A DNA stretch of 64,000 nucleotides from JAJKIP01 sp037200685 (GTDB lineage Bacteria > Bacteroidota > Bacteroidia > Chitinophagales > Chitinophagaceae), in assembly GCA_037200685.1 (NCBI GenBank), contig JBBCIG010000007.1, positions 100,735 through 164,734 on the forward strand. The letters are read 5' to 3'. Below the pieces are notes generated by a model. It was given only the letters and a program-made list of their open reading frames with translations, searched no databases and was not told the origin of the DNA. Positions 7,881 to 16,443 of this stretch are shown here, piece by piece. Position 1 is the first letter of the stretch. Each line of letters begins with the position of its first letter. The translations under genes were made by a program, and so were the position numbers.

Positions 7881-10800
7881 ATGTTAGGTTTTATTCAAAA
7901 ACTCTTCGGTGGCAATAAATCCGAGAAAGACGTTAAGAAACTCACGCCCATCGTTGGGGAAGTCGCCAAACATTTTACTGCCTATGCATCGTTGACAAAC
8001 GATCAGCTCCGCAATAAAACACAGGAATTCCGCCAGCGCATCAAAGAGCATATAAAAGAAGTGGACGATGAGATCGCTGAAAAAAATAAAGCCGCCGAGG
8101 ACCTTCCCTTTAATGACCTGCTGGGCAAAGATGCCATCTACCAGCAAGTAGATAAGCTAAAGAAAGACCGTGATAAAAAGATTGAAGAAGCATTGGAAGA
8201 AATCCTTCCCGAAGCTTTCGCCACAGTAAAAGAAACCGCACGCCGCTTTAAAGAAAATACAGAGATCGTTTCTTCCGCTACCGAACTCGACCGCGACCTC
8301 AGCGTTAAAAAAGATTATATAAAAATAGAAGGCGACAAAGCCATTTTTAATAATACATGGACAGCCGGTGGCGGACAAGTCACCTGGAACATGGTACACT
8401 ATGATGTGCAGCTCATCGGTGGCGCCGTTCTCCATTCTGGTAAAATTGCGGAAATGGCAACGGGTGAAGGTAAAACCCTTGTGTCCACATTGCCCGCTTA
8501 CTTAAATGCACTCTCCGGTGAAGGTGTTCACATCGTTACCGTGAACGATTACCTGGCCCGTCGTGACCAGGAATGGAACGGAACTATTTTCGAATGGTTG
8601 GGGTTAAGAGTGGATTGCATCGATAAGCACCAGCCCAATAGTGAAGAAAGAAGAAAAGCATATTTAGCGGATATCACCTACGGTACCAACAACGAATTCG
8701 GTTTTGATTACCTCCGTGACAACATGGTGCATTCACCCGAAGAAATGGTGCAGCGCAAACACCACTACGCCATGGTGGATGAAGTGGATTCCGTATTGAT
8801 CGATGATGCAAGAACGCCATTGATCATCTCCGGCCCCGTGCCGAGAGGTGAAGACCAGCAGTTTCATGTACACAAACCAAGAGTGCAGCAGTTGGTGCAG
8901 GAACAGGAACGCATCGTCCGTGCTTCATTAAACGAAGCCAAAAAATTATTTGAAAAAGGTGAAGACGATGCCAAAACAGGCGGCCTTCATTTATTCAGGG
9001 CCTTCCGTGGTTTACCAAAGTACGGCCCGCTCATTAAATTCTTAAGCGAGCCGGGCATCCGTGTAAAAATGCAGAAAGCGGAAAACTATTATTTGCAGGA
9101 CCAGCAGCGCAACATGAAGATCGTAGATGAAGAATTGTTATTTCACATAGATGAAAAACAAAACTCCGTTGATCTTACCGACAAAGGATTAAACATGATC
9201 ACCCGTGGCGGTGAAGACACGGAATTTTTCGTGTTGCCCGATATCGGTGTTAAGTTGGCCGAAGTAGAAAAAAGTGATTTGCCTACGGATGAAAAATTGC
9301 ACCAAAAAGAAGTAGTGCTCAATGATTATGCGCAGAAAGCCGACCGCATCCATACCGTACAGCAATTATTAAAAGCGTATTCCTTATTCGCCAAAGATGT
9401 GGAGTACGTAATTATAGATGGCGCTATCAAAATCGTAGATGAGCAGACAGGCCGTATCATGGAAGGCCGCCGCTACAGCGATGGCCTGCACCAGGCATTG
9501 GAAGCAAAAGAAAATGTAAAGATCGAAGCGGCCACGCAAACCTATGCGACCGTTACCCTGCAGAACTATTTCCGTATGTACCACAAGCTCGCCGGTATGA
9601 CGGGTACTGCAGAAACAGAAGCTTCCGAGTTATGGAGCATTTATAAATTAGATGTCGTTACCATTCCTACCAACATCAGCATGATCCGTAAGGACATGCA
9701 GGATTTAGTATACAAAACAAAGCGGGAAAAATTCAAAGCCGCTATTGATGAAATAGAAACATTGCGCAATGCAGGAAGGCCCATCCTCGTCGGTACCACT
9801 TCTGTAGAAATAAGTGAATTGCTCAGCCGTATGCTGCAGCAAAAAAAGATACCGCACAATGTATTGAATGCAAAACAACATGCCCGTGAAGCGCAGGTCG
9901 TTGCCGAAGCAGGTCTCGCCGGTGCGGTTACCATCGCTACCAATATGGCCGGTCGTGGTACGGATATCAAGCTCGGGCCCGGTGTAAAAGAAGCAGGCGG
10001 TCTCGCTATCATTGGTACCGAAAGACATGAAAGCCGTCGTGTGGACAGGCAGTTGCGTGGACGTGCGGGCAGGCAGGGCGATCCCGGTACTTCACAGTTC
10101 TATGTTTCACTGGAAGATGATCTCATGCGTATGTTCGGCAGCGAACGTATCGCCGCGTTGATGGATAAGCTCGGTTACAAAGAAGGCGATGTTATCCAGC
10201 ACAGCATGATCAGCAACAGCATTCAAAGAGCACAGAAGAAAGTGGAAGAAAATAATTTCGGTATACGCAAACGTTTGCTGGAGTATGATGATGTGATGAA
10301 TGCACAGCGTAACGGTGTATATGGCAAACGCCAGCATGCATTGTTTGGTGAACGTCTCGCACTGGATATCGACAATGCATTCGCAGTTGTAGCAGATGGC
10401 CTCGTCAGCAGCTTCCGCGAGCAGGAAGATTTCGAAGGTTTCAAAATGGCCTGCATCGTCAACTTTGGTTTGGATACAAAGATCACCGAAGAAGAATTAA
10501 AAAGAGGCGACCTCAATACCGTTGTAGATAAACTCTATGCCGAAGCCACCGAAGGTTACAATGCACACAAAGAAGAAATAAAAAAGAATTCCATACCTGT
10601 ATTTAAAAATATACGGCTCACGCAGGGCGCCCATATCGAAAACGTGGTCGTGCCGTTCAGCGATGGCCGCAAAGGCATCAATGTACTCAGCAACCTCGAC
10701 AAGACCGTAAAAACAAATGGCGAAGAACTCGCAGCTGCGTTAGAAAAAACAATCACCCTGCTGGTAATAGATGATGCATGGAAAGAACACCTCCGTGCCA

Positions 10801-11219
10801 TGGACGACCTGAAGCAATCCGTGCAGACCGCCTACCTCGAACAAAAAGACCCGTTGGTGATTTATAAAGTGGAAGCCTACCAGCTATTCCGCAACATGAC
10901 CAGCGAAGTAAACAAGGATATTGTTTCCTTCCTCACGCATGCACAGATACCGCAGCAGCAGGAAACAGCGCAACTCAAAGAAGGCCGCAAAGAAAAAACA
11001 GACTACAGCAAGATGCGGGCGAACAAAGAAGAAATAGATGCAGCCGGCCAGGATTACGCCGCCAATGAAAGGGATAAGTTTGAACCCGGTGGTGGTAGTG
11101 GCGCTGATGTTGCAGTGAAACAGGAACCTATTAAAGTAGCGCCGAAGATTGGGAGGAATGATCCTTGTCCATGTGGTAGTGGCAAAAAATATAAAAATTG
11201 TCACGGAAAGGATGCTTAA
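7881..11219 (+). CDS. secA: Preprotein translocase ATPase SecA
   Basis: SecA is the motor that drives unfolded proteins through SecYEG. At 1112 residues it is about 200 longer than the E. coli protein, as usual for Bacteroidota, which carry insertions in the nucleotide-binding region. Visible parts: Walker A ATGEGKT at about residues 193-199, the preprotein-binding region after VNDYLARRD, DEAD-type VDEVDSVLIDDARTPLI, the second nucleotide domain with ATNMAGRGTDIKLGPGV and GRAGRQGDPG, the helical scaffold, and the C-terminal zinc-binding tail NDPCPCGSGKKYKNCHGKDA that binds SecB or ribosomes. It is a single-gene unit, preceded by a TTTGAC array and followed by an intrinsic terminator. Confidence 0.98.
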   Translation: MLGFIQKLFGGNKSEKDVKKLTPIVGEVAKHFTAYASLTNDQLRNKTQEFRQRIKEHIKEVDDEIAEKNKAAEDLPFNDLLGKDAIYQQVDKLKKDRDKKIEEALEEILPEAFATVKETARRFKENTEIVSSATELDRDLSVKKDYIKIEGDKAIFNNTWTAGGGQVTWNMVHYDVQLIGGAVLHSGKIAEMATGEGKTLVSTLPAYLNALSGEGVHIVTVNDYLARRDQEWNGTIFEWLGLRVDCIDKHQPNSEERRKAYLADITYGTNNEFGFDYLRDNMVHSPEEMVQRKHHYAMVDEVDSVLIDDARTPLIISGPVPRGEDQQFHVHKPRVQQLVQEQERIVRASLNEAKKLFEKGEDDAKTGGLHLFRAFRGLPKYGPLIKFLSEPGIRVKMQKAENYYLQDQQRNMKIVDEELLFHIDEKQNSVDLTDKGLNMITRGGEDTEFFVLPDIGVKLAEVEKSDLPTDEKLHQKEVVLNDYAQKADRIHTVQQLLKAYSLFAKDVEYVIIDGAIKIVDEQTGRIMEGRRYSDGLHQALEAKENVKIEAATQTYATVTLQNYFRMYHKLAGMTGTAETEASELWSIYKLDVVTIPTNISMIRKDMQDLVYKTKREKFKAAIDEIETLRNAGRPILVGTTSVEISELLSRMLQQKKIPHNVLNAKQHAREAQVVAEAGLAGAVTIATNMAGRGTDIKLGPGVKEAGGLAIIGTERHESRRVDRQLRGRAGRQGDPGTSQFYVSLEDDLMRMFGSERIAALMDKLGYKEGDVIQHSMISNSIQRAQKKVEENNFGIRKRLLEYDDVMNAQRNGVYGKRQHALFGERLALDIDNAFAVVADGLVSSFREQEDFEGFKMACIVNFGLDTKITEEELKRGDLNTVVDKLYAEATEGYNAHKEEIKKNSIPVFKNIRLTQGAHIENVVVPFSDGRKGINVLSNLDKTVKTNGEELAAALEKTITLLVIDDAWKEHLRAMDDLKQSVQTAYLEQKDPLVIYKVEAYQLFRNMTSEVNKDIVSFLTHAQIPQQQETAQLKEGRKEKTDYSKMRANKEEIDAAGQDYAANERDKFEPGGGSGADVAVKQEPIKVAPKIGRNDPCPCGSGKKYKNCHGKDA

Positions 11220-11265
11220 CTGCGAGTCCGCTATGGCGGACGAGTCCCGACCTTTGTCGGGATCA
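11220..11265. repeat. Tandem pair of small hairpins after secA
   Basis: GTCCGC-TAT-GGCGGAC followed directly by TCCCGAC-CTT-TGTCGGGA. Extragenic palindromes of this kind also occur at about 35900 (CCCGATAGCTATCGGG). Confidence 0.6.
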
Positions 11266-11313
11266 TGGTAAGGATACATAATTTCTAAGTGTTTTCATAT
11301 ACTATAAAAGATG

Positions 11314-11340
11314 ATGCCCTGTTTATGCAGGGCATTTTTA
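11314..11340 (+). terminator. Intrinsic terminator of secA
   Basis: Perfect eight-base stem ATGCCCTG / CAGGGCAT with a six-base loop (TTTATG), followed by TTTTTA. It lies 95 bases after the secA stop. Confidence 0.85.
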
Positions 11341-11341
11341 T

Positions 11342-11472
11342 TCGCCCGGCTGCATTGCTGTCCTGAGCGAAGTCGAAGGGGCATCGTCTGTTGCGCCTGC
11401 CCCGACGAGGAGCGATAGCGACGGAACTCGGGGTCGCACTCTTGTACGTTCGATAATCCTATTCAGCATTTA
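11342..11472 (-). repeat. Interspersed repeat family A, copy 3
   Basis: Starts GCCCGGCTGCATTGCTGTCC and includes CATCGTCTGTTGCGCC, then an inserted segment CCCCGACGAGGAGC to CTCGGGG (a short palindrome), then GTCGCACTCTTGT and ATTCAGCATTT. It separates secA from the A+T-rich island; 11473-11742 is A+T-rich with nothing else recognised. Confidence 0.7.
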
Positions 11473-11742
11473 TTTGGAGAATTCATAAAAAGCTCTAACT
11501 TAGAAATTCTTTAGAACCTTATTCTATCCTTCTCCCTATTAAATTCTTCTCTGACTATTAGCATTAAGATTTGTCTTGGCAAAATCTTTTTAGAGTTACA
11601 AATTTTTCTAATTAATTGATGATAAACTCATCAAGTGAAAAACGAAAATAGAAGTAAGGTAATCTTCACATTTTTTGAGTTGAGGTAACTCTTTTGCACT
11701 CTATGAAATTGAAGATATGTAACTATAGCTTACAACAATTAA

Positions 11743-12831
11743 ATGATAGAAGAAATAAAATACCATATCTACAACATCGTGTTACAGCCCACGACATTTT
11801 GCAACCTAAATTGTAGTTATTGCTATTTACCCGACAAGGAACAAAAATTAAAAATGACTTTGGACATAACTACCAAACTTTCCTATGACATAATGCAAGA
11901 AGGGAGAAATGTAAATTTACTTTGGCACGCTGGTGAACCAATGGCATGTGGGCTTTCCTTTTTTAGAGAGTTATTATCTCCATTTAAAAACAACAAATTT
12001 GTAACTCACATCATCCAAACAAATGCAACCTTAATCAATCAAGCATGGTGCGACTTCTTCAAAGAAAATAATTTTCACGTTGGGGTAAGTATTGATGGGC
12101 CTGATTGGGCTAATTTAAATCGCATAGACAGAAAAGGAAGACAATCTTTCAGCAAAACAATTGATGGCATTGCTAAGTTAAAAGAAAACGACATCGAATT
12201 TATTATAATTGCTGTTGTTGATTTTTCTACTCTTAACAAAGCAAAAGACTTATATCAGTTTTTTTGCGGACTTGGGTGTGATTGGGTCGGTATTAATATT
12301 GAAGAAAACGAAAGCGCAAACAAAAGGAAAGTTTGTGATGACGAAAGAGTTTCACTTTTCTGGAAAGAACTTTTTAGCTCTTGGTATGCAAATCCGAAAA
12401 TAGAGATTAGAGAAATATCTTCAACATTAAGCTGGTTTGAAGACCTCAATAATAACGAGCAGTTCAATCTTTCCAATTACAAGATTGATTTATTTCCTTC
12501 TATTGGTTATAATGGCGACATTGTTCTTTTGTCACCAGAACTTTTAGGAGGCGTTGACAAAAATTACAATGATTTCATAGTTGGCAACATAAAAACAAAA
12601 TCGATTTTTGAAATTGAAAAAAATATTGAAACAATAAATTATGTAAATGATTTTTCAAAAGGTGTTTTAATGTGTCAAGAGGAGTGTGACTATTTCTCGT
12701 TTTGTAGAGGTGGTCAAGCAAGTAATAAATTTTATGAAACAGGCCAGCTTGCAGCCACAGAAACAACATATTGTCGTAATTCAAAAAAAAGAGCGGTCGA
12801 CGCAATTATTCATCAATTAAATTTTAAATAA
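11743..12831 (+). CDS. Radical SAM/SPASM peptide maturase, cyclophane-forming type
   Basis: A 362-residue radical SAM enzyme predicted to modify the two small peptides encoded just downstream. The SAM-binding 4Fe-4S motif is C20-N-L-N-C24-S-Y-C27, followed by YLPD and LLWHAGEP (the GGE-like SAM-binding strand). The C-terminal SPASM-type region has C311-QEE-C315-DYFSF-C321-RGGQ and a last cysteine in TETTYC344RNSKK. That Cx3Cx5C-R/G-GG-x-x-SNK ... T-E-T-x-Y-C pattern is what I know from the GrrM, XyeB and YhhB-type maturases that join an aromatic side chain to the beta carbon of a residue two positions later (three-residue cyclophanes). Its genes are A+T-rich compared with secA, suggesting transfer. 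One base separates its stop from the first precursor's ATG. An alternative would be another SPASM chemistry (thioether, epimerisation), but the substrate motifs argue for cyclophanes. Confidence 0.85.
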   Translation: MIEEIKYHIYNIVLQPTTFCNLNCSYCYLPDKEQKLKMTLDITTKLSYDIMQEGRNVNLLWHAGEPMACGLSFFRELLSPFKNNKFVTHIIQTNATLINQAWCDFFKENNFHVGVSIDGPDWANLNRIDRKGRQSFSKTIDGIAKLKENDIEFIIIAVVDFSTLNKAKDLYQFFCGLGCDWVGINIEENESANKRKVCDDERVSLFWKELFSSWYANPKIEIREISSTLSWFEDLNNNEQFNLSNYKIDLFPSIGYNGDIVLLSPELLGGVDKNYNDFIVGNIKTKSIFEIEKNIETINYVNDFSKGVLMCQEECDYFSFCRGGQASNKFYETGQLAATETTYCRNSKKRAVDAIIHQLNFK

Positions 12832-12832
12832 G

Positions 12833-13012
12833 ATGAACAAACTTGAACTAAAAATTATAGCCAACAAATCTATTGTTGAAGAAAAGTTAGTTAATAAAAA
12901 TGCTGCTACTTCAAAAAATCGTAATAAAATAAAATCCGGCTTCAGTAATTCATGGGATAATGGCTGGGGTAATTATGGGAAAACTTTCAAGCCAGTTGAA
13001 ATTAAATTCTAA
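12833..13012 (+). CDS. RiPP precursor peptide 1 (WDN/WGN core)
   Basis: A 59-residue peptide beginning MNKLELKIIANKSIVEEKLV, starting one base after the radical SAM stop. The first 35 residues form a Lys/Asn-rich leader; the core is SGFSNSWDNGWGNYGKTFKP (residues 35-54), ending VEIKF. Three aromatic-x-Asn triplets follow one another with a strict four-residue period: F37-S-N39, W41-D-N43 and W45-G-N47. This is the substrate grammar of three-residue cyclophane-forming radical SAM enzymes. The core aligns position by position with the second peptide at 13601-13801 (W41, D42, N43, G44, W45 and N47 have the same residue numbers). No GG cleavage site is obvious, so where the leader is cut is unknown. 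It is below usual gene-length cut-offs. Confidence 0.82.
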   Translation: MNKLELKIIANKSIVEEKLVNKNAATSKNRNKIKSGFSNSWDNGWGNYGKTFKPVEIKF

Positions 13013-13020
13013 TAATTATT

Positions 13021-13572
13021 ATGTCTAGCACTGATTGGCTAAAGTATGGAAGTACTATCCTTGTTTCCTTCCTTTCAGGTGGGGCTATGGGCGCTATTCT
13101 GACCAATTGGTTTACGAATAGAAGGAATAGAATTCCTACAATCGAAATACAGCAATCTATAAGTTGCGTTTTTGCTCCTGTAATTTCTGTTAAGCCAAAA
13201 ATTACTTTTTCGAGAGGAGGAGTAGAATCTCATTTTGAAAATCTTTACATTATTGAAACCCAAATTCATAATAAAGGCAACAACGACTATCCTGATTTTG
13301 ATTTAAAATTGACGTTATCACCGTTTGCTAAGATTGTTTATTTAGAATGTAAAGGTCAAGATACTTCGCATGAAGTAATACTAAAAGAAAAGATTGAGTT
13401 TGCGTCACCATCAATGATTGCTGATTTATCTTTAACTCCTTTCAACAGAAAAAATATTTTTCATATTACTGCCTATGCGACATGTGAAGGCAAGCAAGGA
13501 TTGACAAAAAAGGATATAAAATATAGTTCTAAACTTTCCGCCAATTTTATAGCCGCAGAAACAGTGCCCTAA
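13021..13572 (+). CDS. Single-pass membrane protein of unknown function in the RiPP locus
   Basis: A 183-residue protein I do not recognise. Residues 9-30 (YGSTILVSFLSGGAMGAILT) form one membrane helix, followed by NWFTNRRNR, a positive cluster expected on the cytoplasmic side. The rest, about 145 residues, is predicted to be a beta-sandwich-like soluble domain (alternating hydrophobic strands such as LYIIETQIHNKGNNDYPDF, reminiscent of CARDB-type folds, but this is only a resemblance). It starts 8 bases after precursor 1 and ends 28 bases before precursor 2, so all four genes are probably cotranscribed. Possible roles are scaffold, immunity or delivery; none can be shown. Confidence 0.7.
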   Translation: MSSTDWLKYGSTILVSFLSGGAMGAILTNWFTNRRNRIPTIEIQQSISCVFAPVISVKPKITFSRGGVESHFENLYIIETQIHNKGNNDYPDFDLKLTLSPFAKIVYLECKGQDTSHEVILKEKIEFASPSMIADLSLTPFNRKNIFHITAYATCEGKQGLTKKDIKYSSKLSANFIAAETVP

Positions 13573-13600
13573 TTAATCTTTTACCAATAAACTATTCACA

Positions 13601-13801
13601 ATGACACAGATAGAAAAAAAAATAAAAAACAACAAACAAATATTTGAAGAAAGATTTGTACGCAGAAGTGAATATCCTGATATAATAAATAATAACGCTA
13701 AAATTGAGTTCCGCCCGTCTTGGGATAATGGATGGGACAACGGCAAATCATTCAGACCAATAATACGAACATCAGGCAATACACTTCCTGGCAAGAAGTA
13801 G
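13601..13801 (+). CDS. RiPP precursor peptide 2 (WDN/WDN core)
   Basis: A 66-residue peptide with a charged leader (MTQIEKKIKNNKQIFEERFV) and the core FRPSWDNGWDNGKSFRPI (residues 37-54), followed by a 12-residue tail ending LPGKK. W41-D-N43 and W45-D-N47 fall at exactly the same residue numbers as in precursor 1, and F37 is kept, but F37-S-N is replaced by F37-R-P. The Y48 of precursor 1 is absent, giving N-G-K-S-F-R-P against N-Y-G-K-T-F-K-P. Leaders are not alike at the sequence level apart from Lys/Asn richness and E16-E17. Two divergent substrates for one maturase are common in such loci. An overlapping minus-strand reading frame is a shadow. Confidence 0.8.
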   Translation: MTQIEKKIKNNKQIFEERFVRRSEYPDIINNNAKIEFRPSWDNGWDNGKSFRPIIRTSGNTLPGKK

Positions 13802-14188
13802 TTTGACCCACAACAAAATGTCTTGCTGCAAGTGAGGGGGGAAACCTTGATATTTTGACTGTGTTTTATTATCAACTTCAATTTAAGAAGAAAACTAACG
13901 CCAAATTATTGGTTCTAAACACCAATAATTTTACAAAGTCAAGCAGAAGTTTCGGTTGGTATTATAAAATCCCCTTCTCCAGCAAGACCTTTACCTTATA
14001 AATCATACTAGACAGTATCTGCGTTTCCATTTAACATCCATGACTTTGCCAACCCAAGTCAACTACGTTAGTAAATGGCAAGATATCATACACAGCACAC
14101 TGCCCTCTCACCAGCCGAATGGTGTACTTGTGTATATTATAGTCCTAAAATAATAAAGTATATTTGACCATTGAAAATCAACACTTAA
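13802..14188. other. Gap between the RiPP locus and the restriction operon
   Basis: A+T-rich, no gene seen on either strand. It separates two probable transcription units. The last 30 bases hold a promoter-like element described separately. No terminator with a clear U-tail was found after precursor 2. Confidence 0.5.
14159..14166 (+). promoter_or_regulatory. Possible Bacteroidota -7 promoter element
   Basis: TATATTTG fits the TAnnTTTG -7 consensus of Bacteroidota housekeeping promoters and lies 22 bases before the ATG of the DUF262 gene. No convincing TTTG at the expected -33 position was found, so this is weak. Confidence 0.3.
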
Positions 14189-15292
14189 ATGACGGAATTA
14201 AAACAAAAAATCATTGAGAAAGACGAGGACACTGCCATAGAGGACAAAAATGATGGTGGCTTATACCCTTATGACCCTGCTTATGAAAATATAGAGATTG
14301 GGGAAGACCCATTTTCAATATTTGAATATTTAAGACAACTTGAAAAAGGAAAAATTACAATACAGCCTGATTTCCAAAGAAATCAAGTTTGGAATAATAT
14401 TCAGAAAAGTAAATTTATAGAATCTATTATTCTTAATTTTCCCTTGCCGCCAATATACTTAAATGAAACTAAAGAATCGACATATATTGTAATTGATGGC
14501 CTACAACGTTCAACAGCATTACAACAATTTTATAAAGGCATATATGCACTAACAGGAATCGAAGCACTTCCAAAATACAATGGTTATAGATTTAGAGATT
14601 TGCCAGAAATATTACAATCGAAATTTGAGAATAAAAAACTTACCGTTTTTATTCTTAAGCCATCTACCCCAATGGTGGTAATATATGATTTATTTAATCG
14701 AATTAATACGGGAGGAACTCAATTAAACAGGCAAGAAGTCCGCAATTGTATTTTTATAGGTAAATCAACACAACTACTTAAAGAATTATCTGAACAGTAC
14801 TATTTTAAAGAAGCGATTGACTGGGGAGTAAAAGATACTAGAATGAAAGACCGGGAATTAGTTTTACGTTATATCGCTTTCCGCTGGTTTGATTTTCAAA
14901 ATGAATATAGTGGTGATATGAGTGATTATGTAGAAACGGCAATGAAGAAAATAAATAAAATGGATGAGTCTCAAATCAGTCAGATGAAAGTAGACTTTGA
15001 AAAAGTAATGAAATGGTCATTCGAAATTTGGGGCACTACAAATTTCAGAATTCCTACTGATTACACAAGAGGAACAATAAACACTGCCATCTTAGAATCT
15101 GTTTGTAACTATTTATCATTTCAAGAAGATTCATTTTTGGAACGCAATCAGGAAATAATTAACGATAATTTTTCTACTCTCATTCATGACCCTGTATACT
15201 TTGAAGCAGTAACCAAATCCACAGGAAATAAAGCGAAGGTTTTAGACCGTTTTCGACTAGCACATGAAATATTAAACCAAGGTACAGCATGA
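14189..15292 (+). CDS. DUF262 domain protein (ParB/Srx-like), defence-island type
   Basis: A 367-residue protein with an N-terminal DUF262 domain: IQPDFQRNQVW at residues 58-68 and the nucleotide-handling motif DGLQR at 103-107 within YIVIDGLQRSTALQQF. DUF262 is a ParB/sulfiredoxin-like fold that binds and hydrolyses nucleotides in GmrSD and SspE defence nucleases. Unlike those, no DUF1524 HNH nuclease with its His-x-x-P pattern follows; the remaining 200 residues are helical, so any nuclease must be supplied in trans. Its last four bases (ATGA) overlap the start of the ATPase gene, showing translational coupling. It is the first gene of a five-gene operon ending in a type III restriction system. 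Confidence 0.85.
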   Translation: MTELKQKIIEKDEDTAIEDKNDGGLYPYDPAYENIEIGEDPFSIFEYLRQLEKGKITIQPDFQRNQVWNNIQKSKFIESIILNFPLPPIYLNETKESTYIVIDGLQRSTALQQFYKGIYALTGIEALPKYNGYRFRDLPEILQSKFENKKLTVFILKPSTPMVVIYDLFNRINTGGTQLNRQEVRNCIFIGKSTQLLKELSEQYYFKEAIDWGVKDTRMKDRELVLRYIAFRWFDFQNEYSGDMSDYVETAMKKINKMDESQISQMKVDFEKVMKWSFEIWGTTNFRIPTDYTRGTINTAILESVCNYLSFQEDSFLERNQEIINDNFSTLIHDPVYFEAVTKSTGNKAKVLDRFRLAHEILNQGTA

Positions 15293-16437
15293 TAAAAGAA
15301 TTACAAATTCAAAATTTCAAGTGCTTTCAGCAATCTAAGCCATTTGAGTTTTCAAAACTTAATTTGCTTACAGGAATAAATGGCAGGGGTAAATCCTCTT
15401 TGTTACAAACGTTTCTCGTTTTATCTCAATCAGCTTGGAGAAATACAGATTTAAAAAACTTGGTAATTAATGACGAACTTTTAACATTAGGAAACTTTGA
15501 TGATATAAAAAATAGTGATACCCCAAGAGGTGAAAATATTCACTTCAACTTTAAGTTTGATTCGCCATTTATTGATGAAGCAAAAATTCAATATGCTGAA
15601 AACCCAGACCAACCATTACAAGCCGAATGTGTAAAAATTGAAATTAAATCTCAAGGCAAAACTATTGTTGTTGAGCCAAAAAAAAAACAAGTCGATGATA
15701 TTGTCCTAACATTTGCAGAGTTAATAAAAAAGATACATTTTGTAAGTGCAGATAGGCTTGGGCCCGTTAAATATGTTGACAAAAATAATTTACCAGAATT
15801 TGTCCATGTTGGCCCTAGGGGCGAACATTCAATAAATATATTAGCAAACACATTAAACCTTGCCAATGTAAACGAACTGCTATACAAAGGAAATGATGCA
15901 AAGTCAGTCATTCAGCAAACTGTAGAGTGGATGAGTTACATTCTAGAAGGTGCGAAAATTGATATAGGTGGCAAAGAGAAAGAAAGCAGCGTTTTATTTA
16001 TGCTTTTGAATAATAAGAGTAATTCATACGCTTATAAACCTGCAAATGTTGGTTTTGGTTATAGTTACATTCTACCATTAATTGTAACTGGGTTAATAGC
16101 AAAGCCAGGTGAAGCAATAATCATTGAAAACCCTGAAGCACACCTACATCCAAGAGCTCAATCCAAAATTTCAGAATTTTTTGCAAGAGTAGCTTCATGT
16201 GGGATTCAGGTTTTTATTGAATCGCATAGTGAACATATTTTAAATGGCTTAAGGGTAAGTGCGTTAAACCCTGAAATCAATATTAAACATGATGAATTAA
16301 TTATCCACTATTTTAATGAGTCTTTTACTTCTGAAAAGTTGTCAATGGATGAAAAGGGAAAAATTGCAAATTGGCCTAGTGGCTTCTTTGACCAACAGGA
16401 AATTGATTTATCAACTATTTTCAAATTCAGTAAGTAA
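15289..16437 (+). CDS. SMC/RecF-like AAA ATPase, DUF3696 type
   Basis: A 382-residue ATPase of the OLD/RecF-like ABC class. Walker A is GINGRGKSS at residues 29-37 after the typical N-terminal IKELQIQNFKCF strand; the signature-like region is YKPANVGFGYSYILPLI near 255; Walker B and D-loop are IIIENPEAHLHPRAQ at about 276-290; the switch histidine lies in VFIESHSEHILNG. The C-terminal DELIIHYF... segment matches what I know of DUF3696. There is no TOPRIM nuclease domain of the OLD type. Such short ATPases act as sensors or motors in defence systems and partner with a separate effector; the candidates are the DUF262 protein before it and the unknown protein after it. Confidence 0.85.
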   Translation: MIKELQIQNFKCFQQSKPFEFSKLNLLTGINGRGKSSLLQTFLVLSQSAWRNTDLKNLVINDELLTLGNFDDIKNSDTPRGENIHFNFKFDSPFIDEAKIQYAENPDQPLQAECVKIEIKSQGKTIVVEPKKKQVDDIVLTFAELIKKIHFVSADRLGPVKYVDKNNLPEFVHVGPRGEHSINILANTLNLANVNELLYKGNDAKSVIQQTVEWMSYILEGAKIDIGGKEKESSVLFMLLNNKSNSYAYKPANVGFGYSYILPLIVTGLIAKPGEAIIIENPEAHLHPRAQSKISEFFARVASCGIQVFIESHSEHILNGLRVSALNPEINIKHDELIIHYFNESFTSEKLSMDEKGKIANWPSGFFDQQEIDLSTIFKFSK

Positions 16438-16443
16438 TTGACT

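Noticed and set aside
11473..11742. Integration site of the RiPP and restriction island
   Set aside because: No tRNA gene, integrase or matching direct repeats were found at both ends of 11.5-21.7 kb; A+T content alone is not enough.
13573..13881. 102-codon minus-strand frame antisense to precursor 2
   Set aside because: It runs through the conserved WDN core in the opposite direction and has no domain; the plus-strand peptide explains the sequence.
14189..15292. GmrSD type IV restriction enzyme
   Set aside because: DUF262 is present, but the DUF1524 HNH nuclease that defines GmrSD is missing and the protein is half the size.
15289..16437. OLD-family nuclease or PARIS AriA
   Set aside because: Only ATPase motifs are seen; there is no TOPRIM domain and no DUF4435 partner beside it.
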